Of a DNA stretch of 6,384 nt, positions 1 to 6,195 are shown piece after piece. The translations under genes and the position numbers were made by a program. The notes under the pieces were generated by a model. That model did no database searches. It saw only the letters and a list, made by a program, of their open reading frames with translations, and had not been told where the DNA came from. The DNA is from Alkanindiges sp. (GTDB lineage: Bacteria > Pseudomonadota > Gammaproteobacteria > Pseudomonadales > Moraxellaceae). Each line of letters opens with the position of its first letter. Positions within the stretch are counted from its first letter, which is position 1. The stretch lies in NCBI GenBank assembly GCA_030152125.1, contig JASLIR010000049.1, positions 1 to 6,384 on the forward strand, given 5' to 3'.

Positions 1-375
1 GGTGCCTATGGCCTGTTCCGCTACATGTTTATGGACCGTTATGTCACCCGGGACGAATTATTTGCCGCAGCTACCCTGTTTACCTTGGTGGCATGGGCCT
101 TTGCTTTTTTATACAACGCCTGCCAGACACTGTTTCCGGCCAGTTTTAACCCGGTAGTGGTGGGTGAATTACAGCGTAGCTGGCTGGATTTGCTGTTTTT
201 AAGTTTTAGCATTCAGTCCGGTACCGGTTTAAGCGACATTGTGCCGCTGTCGCCAGCGGCGCGGGTGCTGGTTTCCCTGCAAATGTTCTGCGGAGTGATG
301 TATCTGGCGCTGATAGTATCCCGGCTGGTGACCATGCAGTATGTGCATCGGATGCCGGAGCACAAAGATGAGTGA
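1..375 (+). CDS. Two-helix ion-channel-like membrane protein, C-terminal part (5' end outside window)
   Basis: The frame is open from base 1 and stops at TGA 373-375, giving 124 residues; the true start lies upstream. I see a hydrophobic helix at about residues 20-45 (window numbering), then an amphipathic loop, a short pore-helix-like segment (60-72), a filter-like SGTGLSDIVP (73-82), a conserved-looking P-L-S-P-A-A-R turn and a second long helix (about 88-112) ending in a short charged tail. This order (helix, pore loop, helix) and the D-I-V-P-x-S-P-x-A-R pattern match bacterial two-helix potassium-channel-like proteins of the Ion_trans_2 (PF07885) type in the inner membrane. The canonical T-V-G-Y-G-D filter is replaced by G-T-G-L-S-D (residues 74-79), so potassium selectivity is doubtful and I do not call it a potassium channel outright. 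It could equally be a non-selective or non-conducting relative. It converges on uvrA across a long hairpin-rich spacer. Confidence 0.7.
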   Translation, partial: GAYGLFRYMFMDRYVTRDELFAAATLFTLVAWAFAFLYNACQTLFPASFNPVVVGELQRSWLDLLFLSFSIQSGTGLSDIVPLSPAARVLVSLQMFCGVMYLALIVSRLVTMQYVHRMPEHKDE

Positions 376-513
376 TCGAAATGTTAAACGGATGGTTAGA
401 CCAGTCTTCTAACTTAACAGAGTCTAATATTTTCTAGTTTTAGGCCAACTGCGGGTATAGCTCATTTACCAGTACAACAATACTACCAGCTAAAAATAGC
501 GATACCTCGCCTC

Positions 514-528
514 GCTGCCTTTGGCAGC
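514..528. repeat. Short hairpin GCTGCC-TTT-GGCAGC
   Basis: Perfect 6-bp stem with a TTT loop, 10 bases upstream of the left inverted repeat. It is the first of the run of small GC-rich palindromes in this spacer. No T-tract follows, so it is not an intrinsic terminator by itself. Confidence 0.5.
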
Positions 529-537
529 TCGGTGGGA

Positions 538-572
538 GGGGGCTTTGGGGGCTTCGCCCCATATGCGCCAAC
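538..572 (+). repeat. Left copy of a ~35-base inverted repeat
   Basis: The unit starts GGGGGCTTTGGGG (538-550) and ends GCCCCATATGCGCCAAC (556-572). The reverse complement of 926-959 contains both blocks exactly; only the few bases between them differ (GCTTC here, CAAA there). A small hairpin GGGGC-TTC-GCCCC (548-560) sits inside. The two copies face each other about 350 bases apart, as terminal inverted repeats of a small non-autonomous element or as a pair of REP-like units would. I see no clear target-site duplication outside them. Confidence 0.7.
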
Positions 573-616
573 TTAATGTTTTAATCTATAAAATACCAAC
601 ATTTGTATACGTTATT

Positions 617-647
617 GGGAGCTTGAGGGCTATCGCCCTCGAAACCC
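617..647. repeat. Hairpin with GAGGGC-TATC-GCCCTC core
   Basis: A perfect 6-bp core stem (625-630 with 635-640, loop TATC) is extended by a T-G wobble, a T-A pair and, after a small internal loop, GGG (617-619) with CCC (645-647). It resembles the longer hairpin at 848-883 in its G-G-G...TTG-GAGGGC...GCCCTC arrangement, so the two may be diverged copies of one repeat. Confidence 0.6.
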
Positions 648-650
648 TAT

Positions 651-685
651 CAAATTTTAGGACGCCGTAGGCGTTCGAAAATTTG
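651..685. repeat. Long hairpin with AT-rich base and GC-rich tip
   Basis: CAAATTTT (651-658) pairs perfectly with AAAATTTG (678-685). Inside, GGACGCC (660-666) pairs with GGCGTTC (670-676) through one G-T wobble, leaving loop GTA and one mismatch (A659/G677). The total is about 15 pairs over 35 bases. There is no T-tract beyond the stem, so I class it as a palindromic repeat rather than a terminator. Confidence 0.65.
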
Positions 686-810
686 GCTCTTGATCTTGCT
701 CTAAGAATAGTCAATTTTATCATTCATAAATTATTTAATAATTGTTTTTTAAAGAATTACCAGCTAAGAAGCCAACATGGCTCACATATCATATGGTACA
801 AATCAAAAGC

Positions 811-845
811 CCAAAAAGTGGCTTGCTACGCAAGCCACTTTTTGG
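811..845. terminator. Strong two-way intrinsic terminator-like hairpin
   Basis: A perfect 16-bp stem with a TAC loop: CCAAAAAGTGGCTTGC (811-826) pairs with GCAAGCCACTTTTTGG (830-845). Because the GC-rich upper stem is flanked by five A on one side and five T on the other, either strand reads as GC-rich hairpin followed by a U-run, the classic shape of a bidirectional Rho-independent terminator. It lies between convergent genes, 187 bases past the uvrA stop and 436 bases past the channel gene stop. The distances are long, so it may serve mainly as a backstop or be primarily a repeat element. Confidence 0.65.
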
Positions 846-847
846 AG

Positions 848-883
848 TGGGACTTGGAGGGCTGCCGCCCTCCAAGCCTCCCA
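848..883. repeat. Hairpin with CTTGGAGGGC-TGCC-GCCCTCCAAG core
   Basis: A perfect 10-bp stem (853-862 with 867-876, loop TGCC) continues, after a 2-base bulge (CC 877-878), into TGGGA (848-852) with TCCCA (879-883): 15 pairs in all. It stands three bases after the terminator-like hairpin. The core is a longer version of the palindrome at 617-647. Confidence 0.65.
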
Positions 884-925
884 TAACACATATAATAAGA
901 TGAATTTATTGGGATTATTTGCTAG

Positions 926-959
926 GTTGGCGCATATGGGGCTTTGCCCCAAAGCCCCC
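926..959 (-). repeat. Right copy of the ~35-base inverted repeat
   Basis: GTTGGCGCATATGGGGC (926-942) and CCCCAAAGCCCCC (947-959) are exact reverse complements of the two blocks of the left copy at 538-572. It contains its own hairpin TGGGGC-TTT-GCCCCA (937-951), whose tip differs from that of the left copy. Differing tips with conserved arms suggest that the palindrome is what has been maintained. Confidence 0.7.
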
Positions 960-1031
960 GTAAACAGTCCTATGCCTGTATGAGCAATGGGATGGTTTGC
1001 CTATAGCAAATAAATCAAAAGTCCATCTAAA

Positions 1032-3860
1032 TTAATTCAATAAAGCCTTCAAAAAACTACCCGTATGTGATGCTTCCACTTTTACAATCTGTTCCGGGGT
1101 GCCTTCGGCAATAATCATACCGCCACCAGAACCACCTTCCGGGCCTAAGTCCACAATCCAGTCCGCGGTTTTAACCACATCCAGATTATGCTCAATCACC
1201 ACAATGGTATTGCCCTTGTCGCGCAGGTGATGCAGGATTTCCAGTAGCTTGGCAATATCATGGAAGTGCAGGCCAGTGGTAGGTTCATCCAGAATATACA
1301 GGGTTTTGCCGGTATCACGCTTGGCCAGCTCCCGTGCCAGTTTAACCCGTTGTGCCTCACCACCGGACAGGGTAGTAGCAGCCTGTCCCAGGCGGATATA
1401 GCCCAGGCCGACCTGAATCAGGGTTTCCAGCTTGCGATAAATCACGGGAATGGACTCAAAAAACACTGCAGCATCTTCCACGGTCATACCCAGCACATCG
1501 GAAATATTCTTGCCTTTGTAGCTTACTTCCAGTGTTTCGCGGTTGTATCGCTCGCCATGGCAGGAGTCACAGGGCACATACATGTCTGGCAAAAAGTGCA
1601 TGGCGACCTTGATCATGCCGTCACCCTCACAGGATTCACAGCGCCCGCCTTTTACGTTAAAGGAGAAGCGTCCGGCTGAATAGCCGCGTGCTTTGGCTTC
1701 CGGAGTTTGTGCAAACAGCTCACGAATGGGAGTAAATAAACCGGTGTAAGTGGCCGGGTTGGAGCGCGGGGTACGGCCAATTGGGCTTTGGTCAATATCC
1801 ACCACCTTGTCCAGATGTTGCAGGCCATCAATGGTGTCAAATTTTTCTGCGGTAAGTGTGGTGGCACCATTTAACTGGGTGGAAGCCAGTGGCAGCAGGG
1901 TACGGTTAATCAGGGTGGATTTGCCGGAGCCGGATACCCCGGTTACACAGGTAAACAGGCCAATTGGCAGGCTTAAATCCACATGTTGCAGGTTATGCCC
2001 GGATGCGCCGGTTAAACGCAACTGCTTGCTGCTATCAACCGGATGGCGTTGTGCTGGTATGGCAATTTTTAAGGCACCGGATAAATATTGACCGGTCAGG
2101 GAATCCGGATGGTCGGTAATATCTTTTGCCGTTCCTTCGGCAATAATCTGGCCGCCATGTATGCCGGCGCCGGGGCCAATATCAATAATATGGTCGGCAG
2201 CACGAATTGCATCTTCATCATGCTCTACCACCAGCACAGTATTACCCAGGTCACGCAGGCGGATCAGGGTTTTTAGCAGGCGGTCATTGTCGCGCTGGTG
2301 CAGGCCAATCGAAGGCTCATCCAGTACGTACATCACCCCCATTAAACCCGCACCAATTTGCGAGGCCAGGCGGATACGTTGCGCTTCACCGCCTGATAAG
2401 GTATCGGCAGAACGGGACAGGCTTAAATAATTAAGGCCAACACTAACCAGAAAGTGCAGGCGCTCACGGATTTCCTTAAAAATCTTGTCGGCAATTTCAC
2501 CTTTGGCACCTTCCAGTGATAGTGACTGGTAATAGCTTTCGGCATCTCCAATCGACAGGCGGGTAATTTCCGGCAGGGTGCGTTGCGCTACCTTCACATG
2601 GCGGGCAATTTCGTTCAGGCGTGAGCCATTACAGGCATTACAGGCTGCATTGGACAGGTATTGCGCCAGGTCATCGCGTACCAGGTTACTTTCGGTATCG
2701 CGGTAGCGGCGTTCCAGATACGGCAAAATGCCTTCAAACGGTTGAACGCGGTTCTGTTTGCGTCCCCGCTCATCAATATAACTAAAATCAATTTTTTCCT
2801 TGCCGGAGCCATTTAAAAGCAGCGCCTTGTGCTCTTTGCTTATAGCCTGCCACGGCTGGTCCATATCAATACTGTAATGGTCGGCTACTTTGGTCAACTG
2901 GCTAAAATAGTAAGGGCGCTGACGGTCCCAGCCACGGATAACCCCTTGGTTGATGGATAGATCGTGGTTGCTGACCAGTTTGTCTGGACTAAAATGGCTG
3001 CGTACACCCAGGCCGTCACATACCGTACAGGCACCATAAGGGTTGTTAAAGGAAAACAGGCGCGGTTCCAGTTCGGCCACGGCGCGGTCACACTGCGGGC
3101 AGCTGTGTTTGGCGGAAAAAATCTGTTCCGGCTGGCTATCATCCAGCCAGTTCAAAATGGCAATATCACTGCCCAGGCGCAACGCTGTTTCAAAGGATTC
3201 GGCCAGGCGGTTACCCAGGTCATCACGTACCTTAAAACGGTCTACTACCACGTCCACCGTGTGCTTTTTCTTTTTGTCTAATGACGGTACATCATCCAGT
3301 TCATACAGCGCGCCATTAATGCGCACACGTACAAAGCCCTGGCTTTGCAGCTGTTCAAATAGCAGGGCGTGTTCACCCTTGCGGTCACGTACCACCGGTG
3401 CCAGCAGCATCAGGGCAGTACCTTCCGGCAGGGCTTTAACGCTGTCCACCATTTCGCTCACGGTTTGCGCCACCATGGGCAGGTCGTGTTCCGGACAATA
3501 CGGGGTGCCAACCCGTGCATACAGCAGACGTAAATAGTCGTAAATTTCGGTGATGGTGCCTACGGTGGAACGCGGGTTGTGGCTGGTAGACTTTTGTTCA
3601 ATGGCGATAGCGGGTGACAGGCCTTCAATGCTGTCTACTTCCGGTTTTTCCATTTGCGACAAAAACTGGCGAGCATAGGCAGATAATGATTCCACATAAC
3701 GGCGCTGGCCCTCGGCATACAGGGTGTCAAAAGCCAGTGACGATTTGCCAGAGCCGGATAATCCAGTAATTACCACAAACTTGTCGCGTGGGATATCCAG
3801 CGATACATTTTTCAGGTTATGGGTACGGGCACCGCGAATACGGATTTCACTATGGCTCAT
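1032..3860 (-). CDS. uvrA: UvrA, excinuclease ABC subunit A
   Basis: UvrA is the ATP-driven damage sensor of nucleotide excision repair; as a dimer it works with UvrB to find DNA lesions in the cytoplasm. The protein has 942 residues (E. coli about 940) and is complete. The first ATPase half has Walker A GLSGSGKS (33-40), signature LSGGEAQR (488-495) and Walker B around D514-E515. The second half has Walker A GVSGSGKS (641-648), signature LSGGEAQR (831-838) and Walker B around D858-E859. Two four-cysteine zinc modules are intact: C254/C257/C278/C281 and C741/C744/C764/C767. A further C407-x-x-C410 pair is present. I chose ATG at 3860, which gives [16 protein letters not shown], the usual N-terminus, with a modest AGAGA upstream; the frame extends 21 codons further to a GTG at 3923, but that extension is not family-like. 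It is divergent from the yajR-like gene. I see no LexA box in the shared upstream region. Confidence 0.98.
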   Translation of the reverse strand: MSHSEIRIRGARTHNLKNVSLDIPRDKFVVITGLSGSGKSSLAFDTLYAEGQRRYVESLSAYARQFLSQMEKPEVDSIEGLSPAIAIEQKSTSHNPRSTVGTITEIYDYLRLLYARVGTPYCPEHDLPMVAQTVSEMVDSVKALPEGTALMLLAPVVRDRKGEHALLFEQLQSQGFVRVRINGALYELDDVPSLDKKKKHTVDVVVDRFKVRDDLGNRLAESFETALRLGSDIAILNWLDDSQPEQIFSAKHSCPQCDRAVAELEPRLFSFNNPYGACTVCDGLGVRSHFSPDKLVSNHDLSINQGVIRGWDRQRPYYFSQLTKVADHYSIDMDQPWQAISKEHKALLLNGSGKEKIDFSYIDERGRKQNRVQPFEGILPYLERRYRDTESNLVRDDLAQYLSNAACNACNGSRLNEIARHVKVAQRTLPEITRLSIGDAESYYQSLSLEGAKGEIADKIFKEIRERLHFLVSVGLNYLSLSRSADTLSGGEAQRIRLASQIGAGLMGVMYVLDEPSIGLHQRDNDRLLKTLIRLRDLGNTVLVVEHDEDAIRAADHIIDIGPGAGIHGGQIIAEGTAKDITDHPDSLTGQYLSGALKIAIPAQRHPVDSSKQLRLTGASGHNLQHVDLSLPIGLFTCVTGVSGSGKSTLINRTLLPLASTQLNGATTLTAEKFDTIDGLQHLDKVVDIDQSPIGRTPRSNPATYTGLFTPIRELFAQTPEAKARGYSAGRFSFNVKGGRCESCEGDGMIKVAMHFLPDMYVPCDSCHGERYNRETLEVSYKGKNISDVLGMTVEDAAVFFESIPVIYRKLETLIQVGLGYIRLGQAATTLSGGEAQRVKLARELAKRDTGKTLYILDEPTTGLHFHDIAKLLEILHHLRDKGNTIVVIEHNLDVVKTADWIVDLGPEGGSGGGMIIAEGTPEQIVKVEASHTGSFLKALLN

Positions 3861-4157
3861 GAGTTTCTCTGCTGTATGAGTGCAACCCCTAACAATAAAG
3901 TATTTTTGGTATGGCTGCTGCACTAATAATTGTTTAAAAATTTGACCGCGTCAGCTGGTGTCGCTGCAAATAAAGTGGATGGCTAAAACTGAGGTGCTGG
4001 CTTGCAATATGGTGCTGATTTTGGCTGCTTCAAGTCCCTTGTACATCTGGCGCCAAGCTTTAAGCGTGTGAACCCCTTAAACCTGCGGTTTAATCAGCGT
4101 ATACTGCTGGCGCGTAGTAACAAGCCTGCCTAGGGCAAAAGAACTGGATATCCCTTG
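3861..4157. other. Divergent upstream region of uvrA and the MFS-ssb pair
   Basis: The 297 bases hold the control signals of both directions. On the plus strand a sigma70-like promoter is visible near 4077-4105. On the minus strand no clear promoter stands out; TTAAAC, 17 bases, then CCATAC on the minus strand (about 3907-3935) is a weak possibility. I scanned for CTG-N10-CAG (core LexA operator) and found none; the closest arrangement, CTG-N9-CAG at about 4084-4098, has the wrong spacing. An 8-base palindrome TGGCGCCA lies at 4048-4055. No small gene is evident. Confidence 0.6.
4077..4105 (+). promoter_or_regulatory. Putative sigma70 promoter for the yajR-like/ssb unit, with overlapping palindrome
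   Basis: TTAAAC (4077-4082) as a weak -35 (3 of 6 to consensus), a 17-base spacer, and TATACT (4100-4105) as a good -10 (5 of 6). The start codon lies about 50 bases downstream. The palindrome TTAAACC-TGC-GGTTTAA (4077-4093, 7-bp arms) covers the -35 and half of the spacer, where a repressor or activator could sit. The promoter is inferred from sequence only. Confidence 0.45.
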
Positions 4158-5519
4158 ATGAATGCTTCCGAAAGACAGTCCACATTTGCATTAAGCAGCA
4201 TTTTTGCCTTGCGGATGCTGGGCTTATTCATGATTGTGCCGGTATTTGCCATTGCCGGGCAGCACTATGAGGGAGCAACACCTGCCTTGTTGGGTTTGGC
4301 GGTGGGTATTTATGGGCTAACCCAGGCCATTTTCCAGATTCCCTATAGCTGGTGGGCAGACCACAGTGCGCGTAAGCCCTTAATTATTTTCGGCCTGTTG
4401 CTGTTTGCGCTGGGTGGTGCCATTGCGGCTATGTCCACCAGTATTTGGGGCGTGATTATTGGCCGGGCCATTGCGGGAAGTGGTGCGGTGTCTGCCGTGG
4501 TGATGGCATTGCTGGCTGATGTAACCCGTGAGGAGCAGCGTACCAAGGCCATGGCGGTGATGGGCATGAGTATTGGCATGTCCTTTATGCTGGCTTTTAG
4601 CATTGGCCCTTGGCTGAGCGTACAACTGGGCATTTCCGGCCTGTTCTGGCTGACCAGTGTGATGGGTTTGCTGGCCATGTTATTGTTATTGCTGGTACCG
4701 CAGGTACAGGTTCAGCATAAAGCACCACAGCAGGATTATAAGCAAAAACTGCATGCGGTATTAAAAAATGCCAACTTAAATCGCCTGCATGTATCCATTT
4801 TTATGCTGCATTTATTAATGACGGCATTATTTGTATTTTTACCCAAACAGCTGGTTGAATGGGCCAATGTCCCGGTTAATCAGCATGGCTGGGTTTATTT
4901 ACCATTATTGTTGTTAAGCCTGTTCTTTGCTGTGCCCAGTATTATCATTGCAGAGAAAAAACGCCAAATGCGTCATATATTTATTGTGGCGGTATTTACC
5001 GTGCTTATGGGCTTGCTGGTGTTAACTGCATTTCACCATATTGCATGGGGCCTGTTTTTGGGTTTAGCCTTGTTTTTTATTGCATTTAATGTGGTGGAGG
5101 CTCTATTGCCCTCCTGGCTGTCCAAAATTGCGCCACCTTCCTTAAAAGCAACCGCCATGGGTATTAATGCTTCCGGCCAGTTTCTGGGGGCTTTTGCCGG
5201 TGGAGTGCTAGGCGGGCAATTGCTGGCATTTAATAATTATTATGCGGCATGGTCTATTCTGGCTGCGGTAGGTTTTGCCTGGCTGCTGGTCAGCTGGTTT
5301 ATGGATTCACCACGTTATTTATCAACCTTAACGTTAAAACTACCACAACAGCACGATGTGACGGTGTGGAGTGAGCAATTATTGGCAATTGATGGCGTGG
5401 AAGAAGTGGTTATTTTGCGGGACCAGCACCTGGCCTACTTAAAAGTGGATGCCAATGCTTTAGGCGATATGGAGCGACAAAAGCTGTCGCAATTGTCAGG
5501 TGAAGTGGTAGCGTTTTAG
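4158..5519 (+). CDS. yajR: YajR-like major facilitator transporter with C-terminal ferredoxin-like (YAM) domain
   Basis: 453 residues, the same size as E. coli YajR (about 454), and collinear with it as I recall that sequence. The N-terminus carries the family run SIFALRMLGLFMIVPVF (14-30), followed by about 12 hydrophobic segments up to about residue 380. The motif A loop is at 63-73 (YSWWADHSARK) and the motif B region R-A-I-A-G-S-G-A at 103-110. After the last helix, residues about 388-450 form a soluble tail (LTLKLPQQ...IDGVEEVVIL...AYLKVD) matching the small ferredoxin-like domain found in YajR. It is an inner-membrane, probably proton-coupled, exporter; the substrate is unknown. ATG 4158 is preferred over the adjacent in-frame TTG 4155; the ribosome binding site is weak (GGA at 4146-4148). 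Motifs A and B both depart from consensus. ssb follows after 49 bases. The family is certain; orthology to yajR is likely but not proven. Confidence 0.88.
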   Translation: MNASERQSTFALSSIFALRMLGLFMIVPVFAIAGQHYEGATPALLGLAVGIYGLTQAIFQIPYSWWADHSARKPLIIFGLLLFALGGAIAAMSTSIWGVIIGRAIAGSGAVSAVVMALLADVTREEQRTKAMAVMGMSIGMSFMLAFSIGPWLSVQLGISGLFWLTSVMGLLAMLLLLLVPQVQVQHKAPQQDYKQKLHAVLKNANLNRLHVSIFMLHLLMTALFVFLPKQLVEWANVPVNQHGWVYLPLLLLSLFFAVPSIIIAEKKRQMRHIFIVAVFTVLMGLLVLTAFHHIAWGLFLGLALFFIAFNVVEALLPSWLSKIAPPSLKATAMGINASGQFLGAFAGGVLGGQLLAFNNYYAAWSILAAVGFAWLLVSWFMDSPRYLSTLTLKLPQQHDVTVWSEQLLAIDGVEEVVILRDQHLAYLKVDANALGDMERQKLSQLSGEVVAF

Positions 5520-5557
5520 GATGGGCTGGTTTACAGTTCAATAAGATGAAATACAGC

Positions 5558-5562
5558 GAGGA
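5558..5562 (+). promoter_or_regulatory. Ribosome binding site of ssb
   Basis: GAGGA six bases before ATG 5569, a good Shine-Dalgarno match. It fixes the ssb start, giving MRGVNKV, one to two residues shorter than the common MARGVNKV or MASRGVNKV. Confidence 0.75.
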
Positions 5563-5568
5563 TAAGCA

Positions 5569-6084
5569 ATGCGCGGCGTAAATAAAGTAATACTGGTAGG
5601 TACTCTTGGACGGGATCCAGAGACAAAAACCTTTGCCAATGGTGGGTCTTTAACCCAGTTTTCCATTGCTACCAGCGAAAGCTGGCTAGATAAAACCAGT
5701 GGAGAGCGTCAGGAAATTACCGAATGGCATCGTATTGTTTTAAACAACCGTTTAGGTGAAATAGCGCAACAATATTTGAAAAAAGGCAGCAAGGTTTATA
5801 TTGAAGGCAGTTTGCGTACGCGTAAATGGACGGATAAAGACGGCCAGGAACGTTTTACCACGGAAGTTCGTGGTGATTCCATGCAAATGCTGGACAGTGC
5901 CCGTAGTGGCCAGGGTGATAATGCGCAAAATATGGATTATTCTTCATATGCCCCGCGCCAGAACAATAATCAGCATACCAATAATCAGGATTCTGCTGGT
6001 TATGGTGCAAATCAGGCTGCTCGCAGTGCACCAAACCAGACAGCTCAGTATAATCAGGACCTGGATGATGACCTGCCATTTTAA
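5569..6084 (+). CDS. ssb: Single-stranded DNA-binding protein SSB
   Basis: Coats single-stranded DNA in replication, recombination and repair and recruits partner proteins through its C-terminal tip. 171 residues. The OB-fold spans about 1-108, beginning [17 protein letters not shown] and including TEWHRIVL (51-58), KGSKVYIEG (72-80) and [12 protein letters not shown] (82-93). The stacking tryptophans equivalent to E. coli W40, W54 and W88 are W39, W53 and W87. The position of E. coli F60 is N59, an unusual loss of an aromatic DNA contact. From about 111 to 163 runs a Gln/Asn/Ser-rich disordered linker, ending in the acidic tip DLDDDLPF (164-171) that binds partner proteins. The gene is 49 bases behind the transporter with no terminator or good promoter between, so co-transcription is likely. 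No LexA box is visible upstream of it. No clear intrinsic terminator follows. Confidence 0.97.
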   Translation: MRGVNKVILVGTLGRDPETKTFANGGSLTQFSIATSESWLDKTSGERQEITEWHRIVLNNRLGEIAQQYLKKGSKVYIEGSLRTRKWTDKDGQERFTTEVRGDSMQMLDSARSGQGDNAQNMDYSSYAPRQNNNQHTNNQDSAGYGANQAARSAPNQTAQYNQDLDDDLPF

Positions 6085-6116
6085 CTAAAATGATAAATAA
6101 TCAGCTTAATTACAAC

Positions 6117-6146
6117 TTGGCAAAACTTTGACGATTATAATATGAT
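6117..6146 (+). promoter_or_regulatory. Putative sigma70 promoter of the H-NS-like gene
   Basis: TTGGCA (6117-6122, 5 of 6 to consensus), an 18-base spacer, then TATGAT (6141-6146, 5 of 6). An exact TATAAT also occurs at 6136-6141 but has no well-placed -35. The surrounding 6085-6195 is very AT-rich. Predicted transcription would start near 6153, giving a leader of about 43 bases that includes a weak imperfect hairpin (AAGGTA 6151-6156 with TACCCTT 6163-6169, one bulge). Confidence 0.5.
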
Positions 6147-6195
6147 CCAAAAGGTAGTATATTACCCTTGGTCTATTATATTCGTTGGAGCGAAA

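Larger units (their letters stand above)
376..1031. other. Non-coding, hairpin-rich intergenic region between convergent genes
   Basis: These 656 bases separate the ends of two converging genes. No reading frame here looks like a protein: the two short plus-strand frames (683-886 and 777-983) run straight through the palindromes and lack a convincing ribosome binding site or recognisable motif. The stretch alternates AT-rich DNA (notably about 690-760, including AATTATT-T-AATAATT at 729-743) with at least seven short GC-rich hairpins at 514-528, 548-560, 617-647, 651-685, 811-845, 848-883 and 937-951. An inverted pair of ~35-base repeats encloses most of them. The likely role is as a repeat cluster of REP/MITE type that also ends transcription from both sides. 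The first 140 bases (376-513) and the last 70 (960-1031) show only weak hairpins. Confidence 0.75.

Noticed and set aside
383..418. A weak hairpin just after the channel gene stop (GTTAA...GTTAGA...TCTAAC-TTAAC).
   Set aside because: The stem is AT-rich and interrupted, with no directly following T-run; not enough to call a terminator.
556..942. GCGCCAAC ... GTTGGCGC as possible integron attC core sites.
   Set aside because: The sequences do not match the RYYYAAC/GTTRRRY consensus, the spacing (over 350 bases) is far too long, and no integrase or cassette gene is present.
514..951. The repeated hairpins as a CRISPR array or retron msr-msd.
   Set aside because: Repeats are not direct, equal in length or evenly spaced; no cas or reverse transcriptase gene is in the window.
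683..983. Two overlapping short plus-strand frames (67 and 68 codons) in the hairpin-rich spacer.
   Set aside because: They consist largely of translated palindromes, have no good ribosome binding site and show no recognisable domain.
996..1010. TTTGC-CTATA-GCAAA as the immediate uvrA terminator.
   Set aside because: A 5-bp stem with low GC and no strong U-run on the minus strand; 811-845 is a far better candidate.
1260..3537. Several plus-strand frames of 60-164 codons opposite uvrA.
   Set aside because: They lie entirely within the well-supported uvrA gene on the other strand and show no family features.
3861..3923. A 21-residue N-terminal extension of UvrA starting at GTG 3923.
   Set aside because: UvrA proteins begin right before the I-x-I-x-G-A-R-x-H-N-L segment; ATG 3860 fits the family and the extension has no ribosome binding site.
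5530..5556. TTTACA plus a TACAGC about 16 bases later as a private ssb promoter, and CTGGTTTACAG as a LexA-like site.
   Set aside because: The -10 matches only about half of consensus and the CTG...CAG spacing is 5, not 10.
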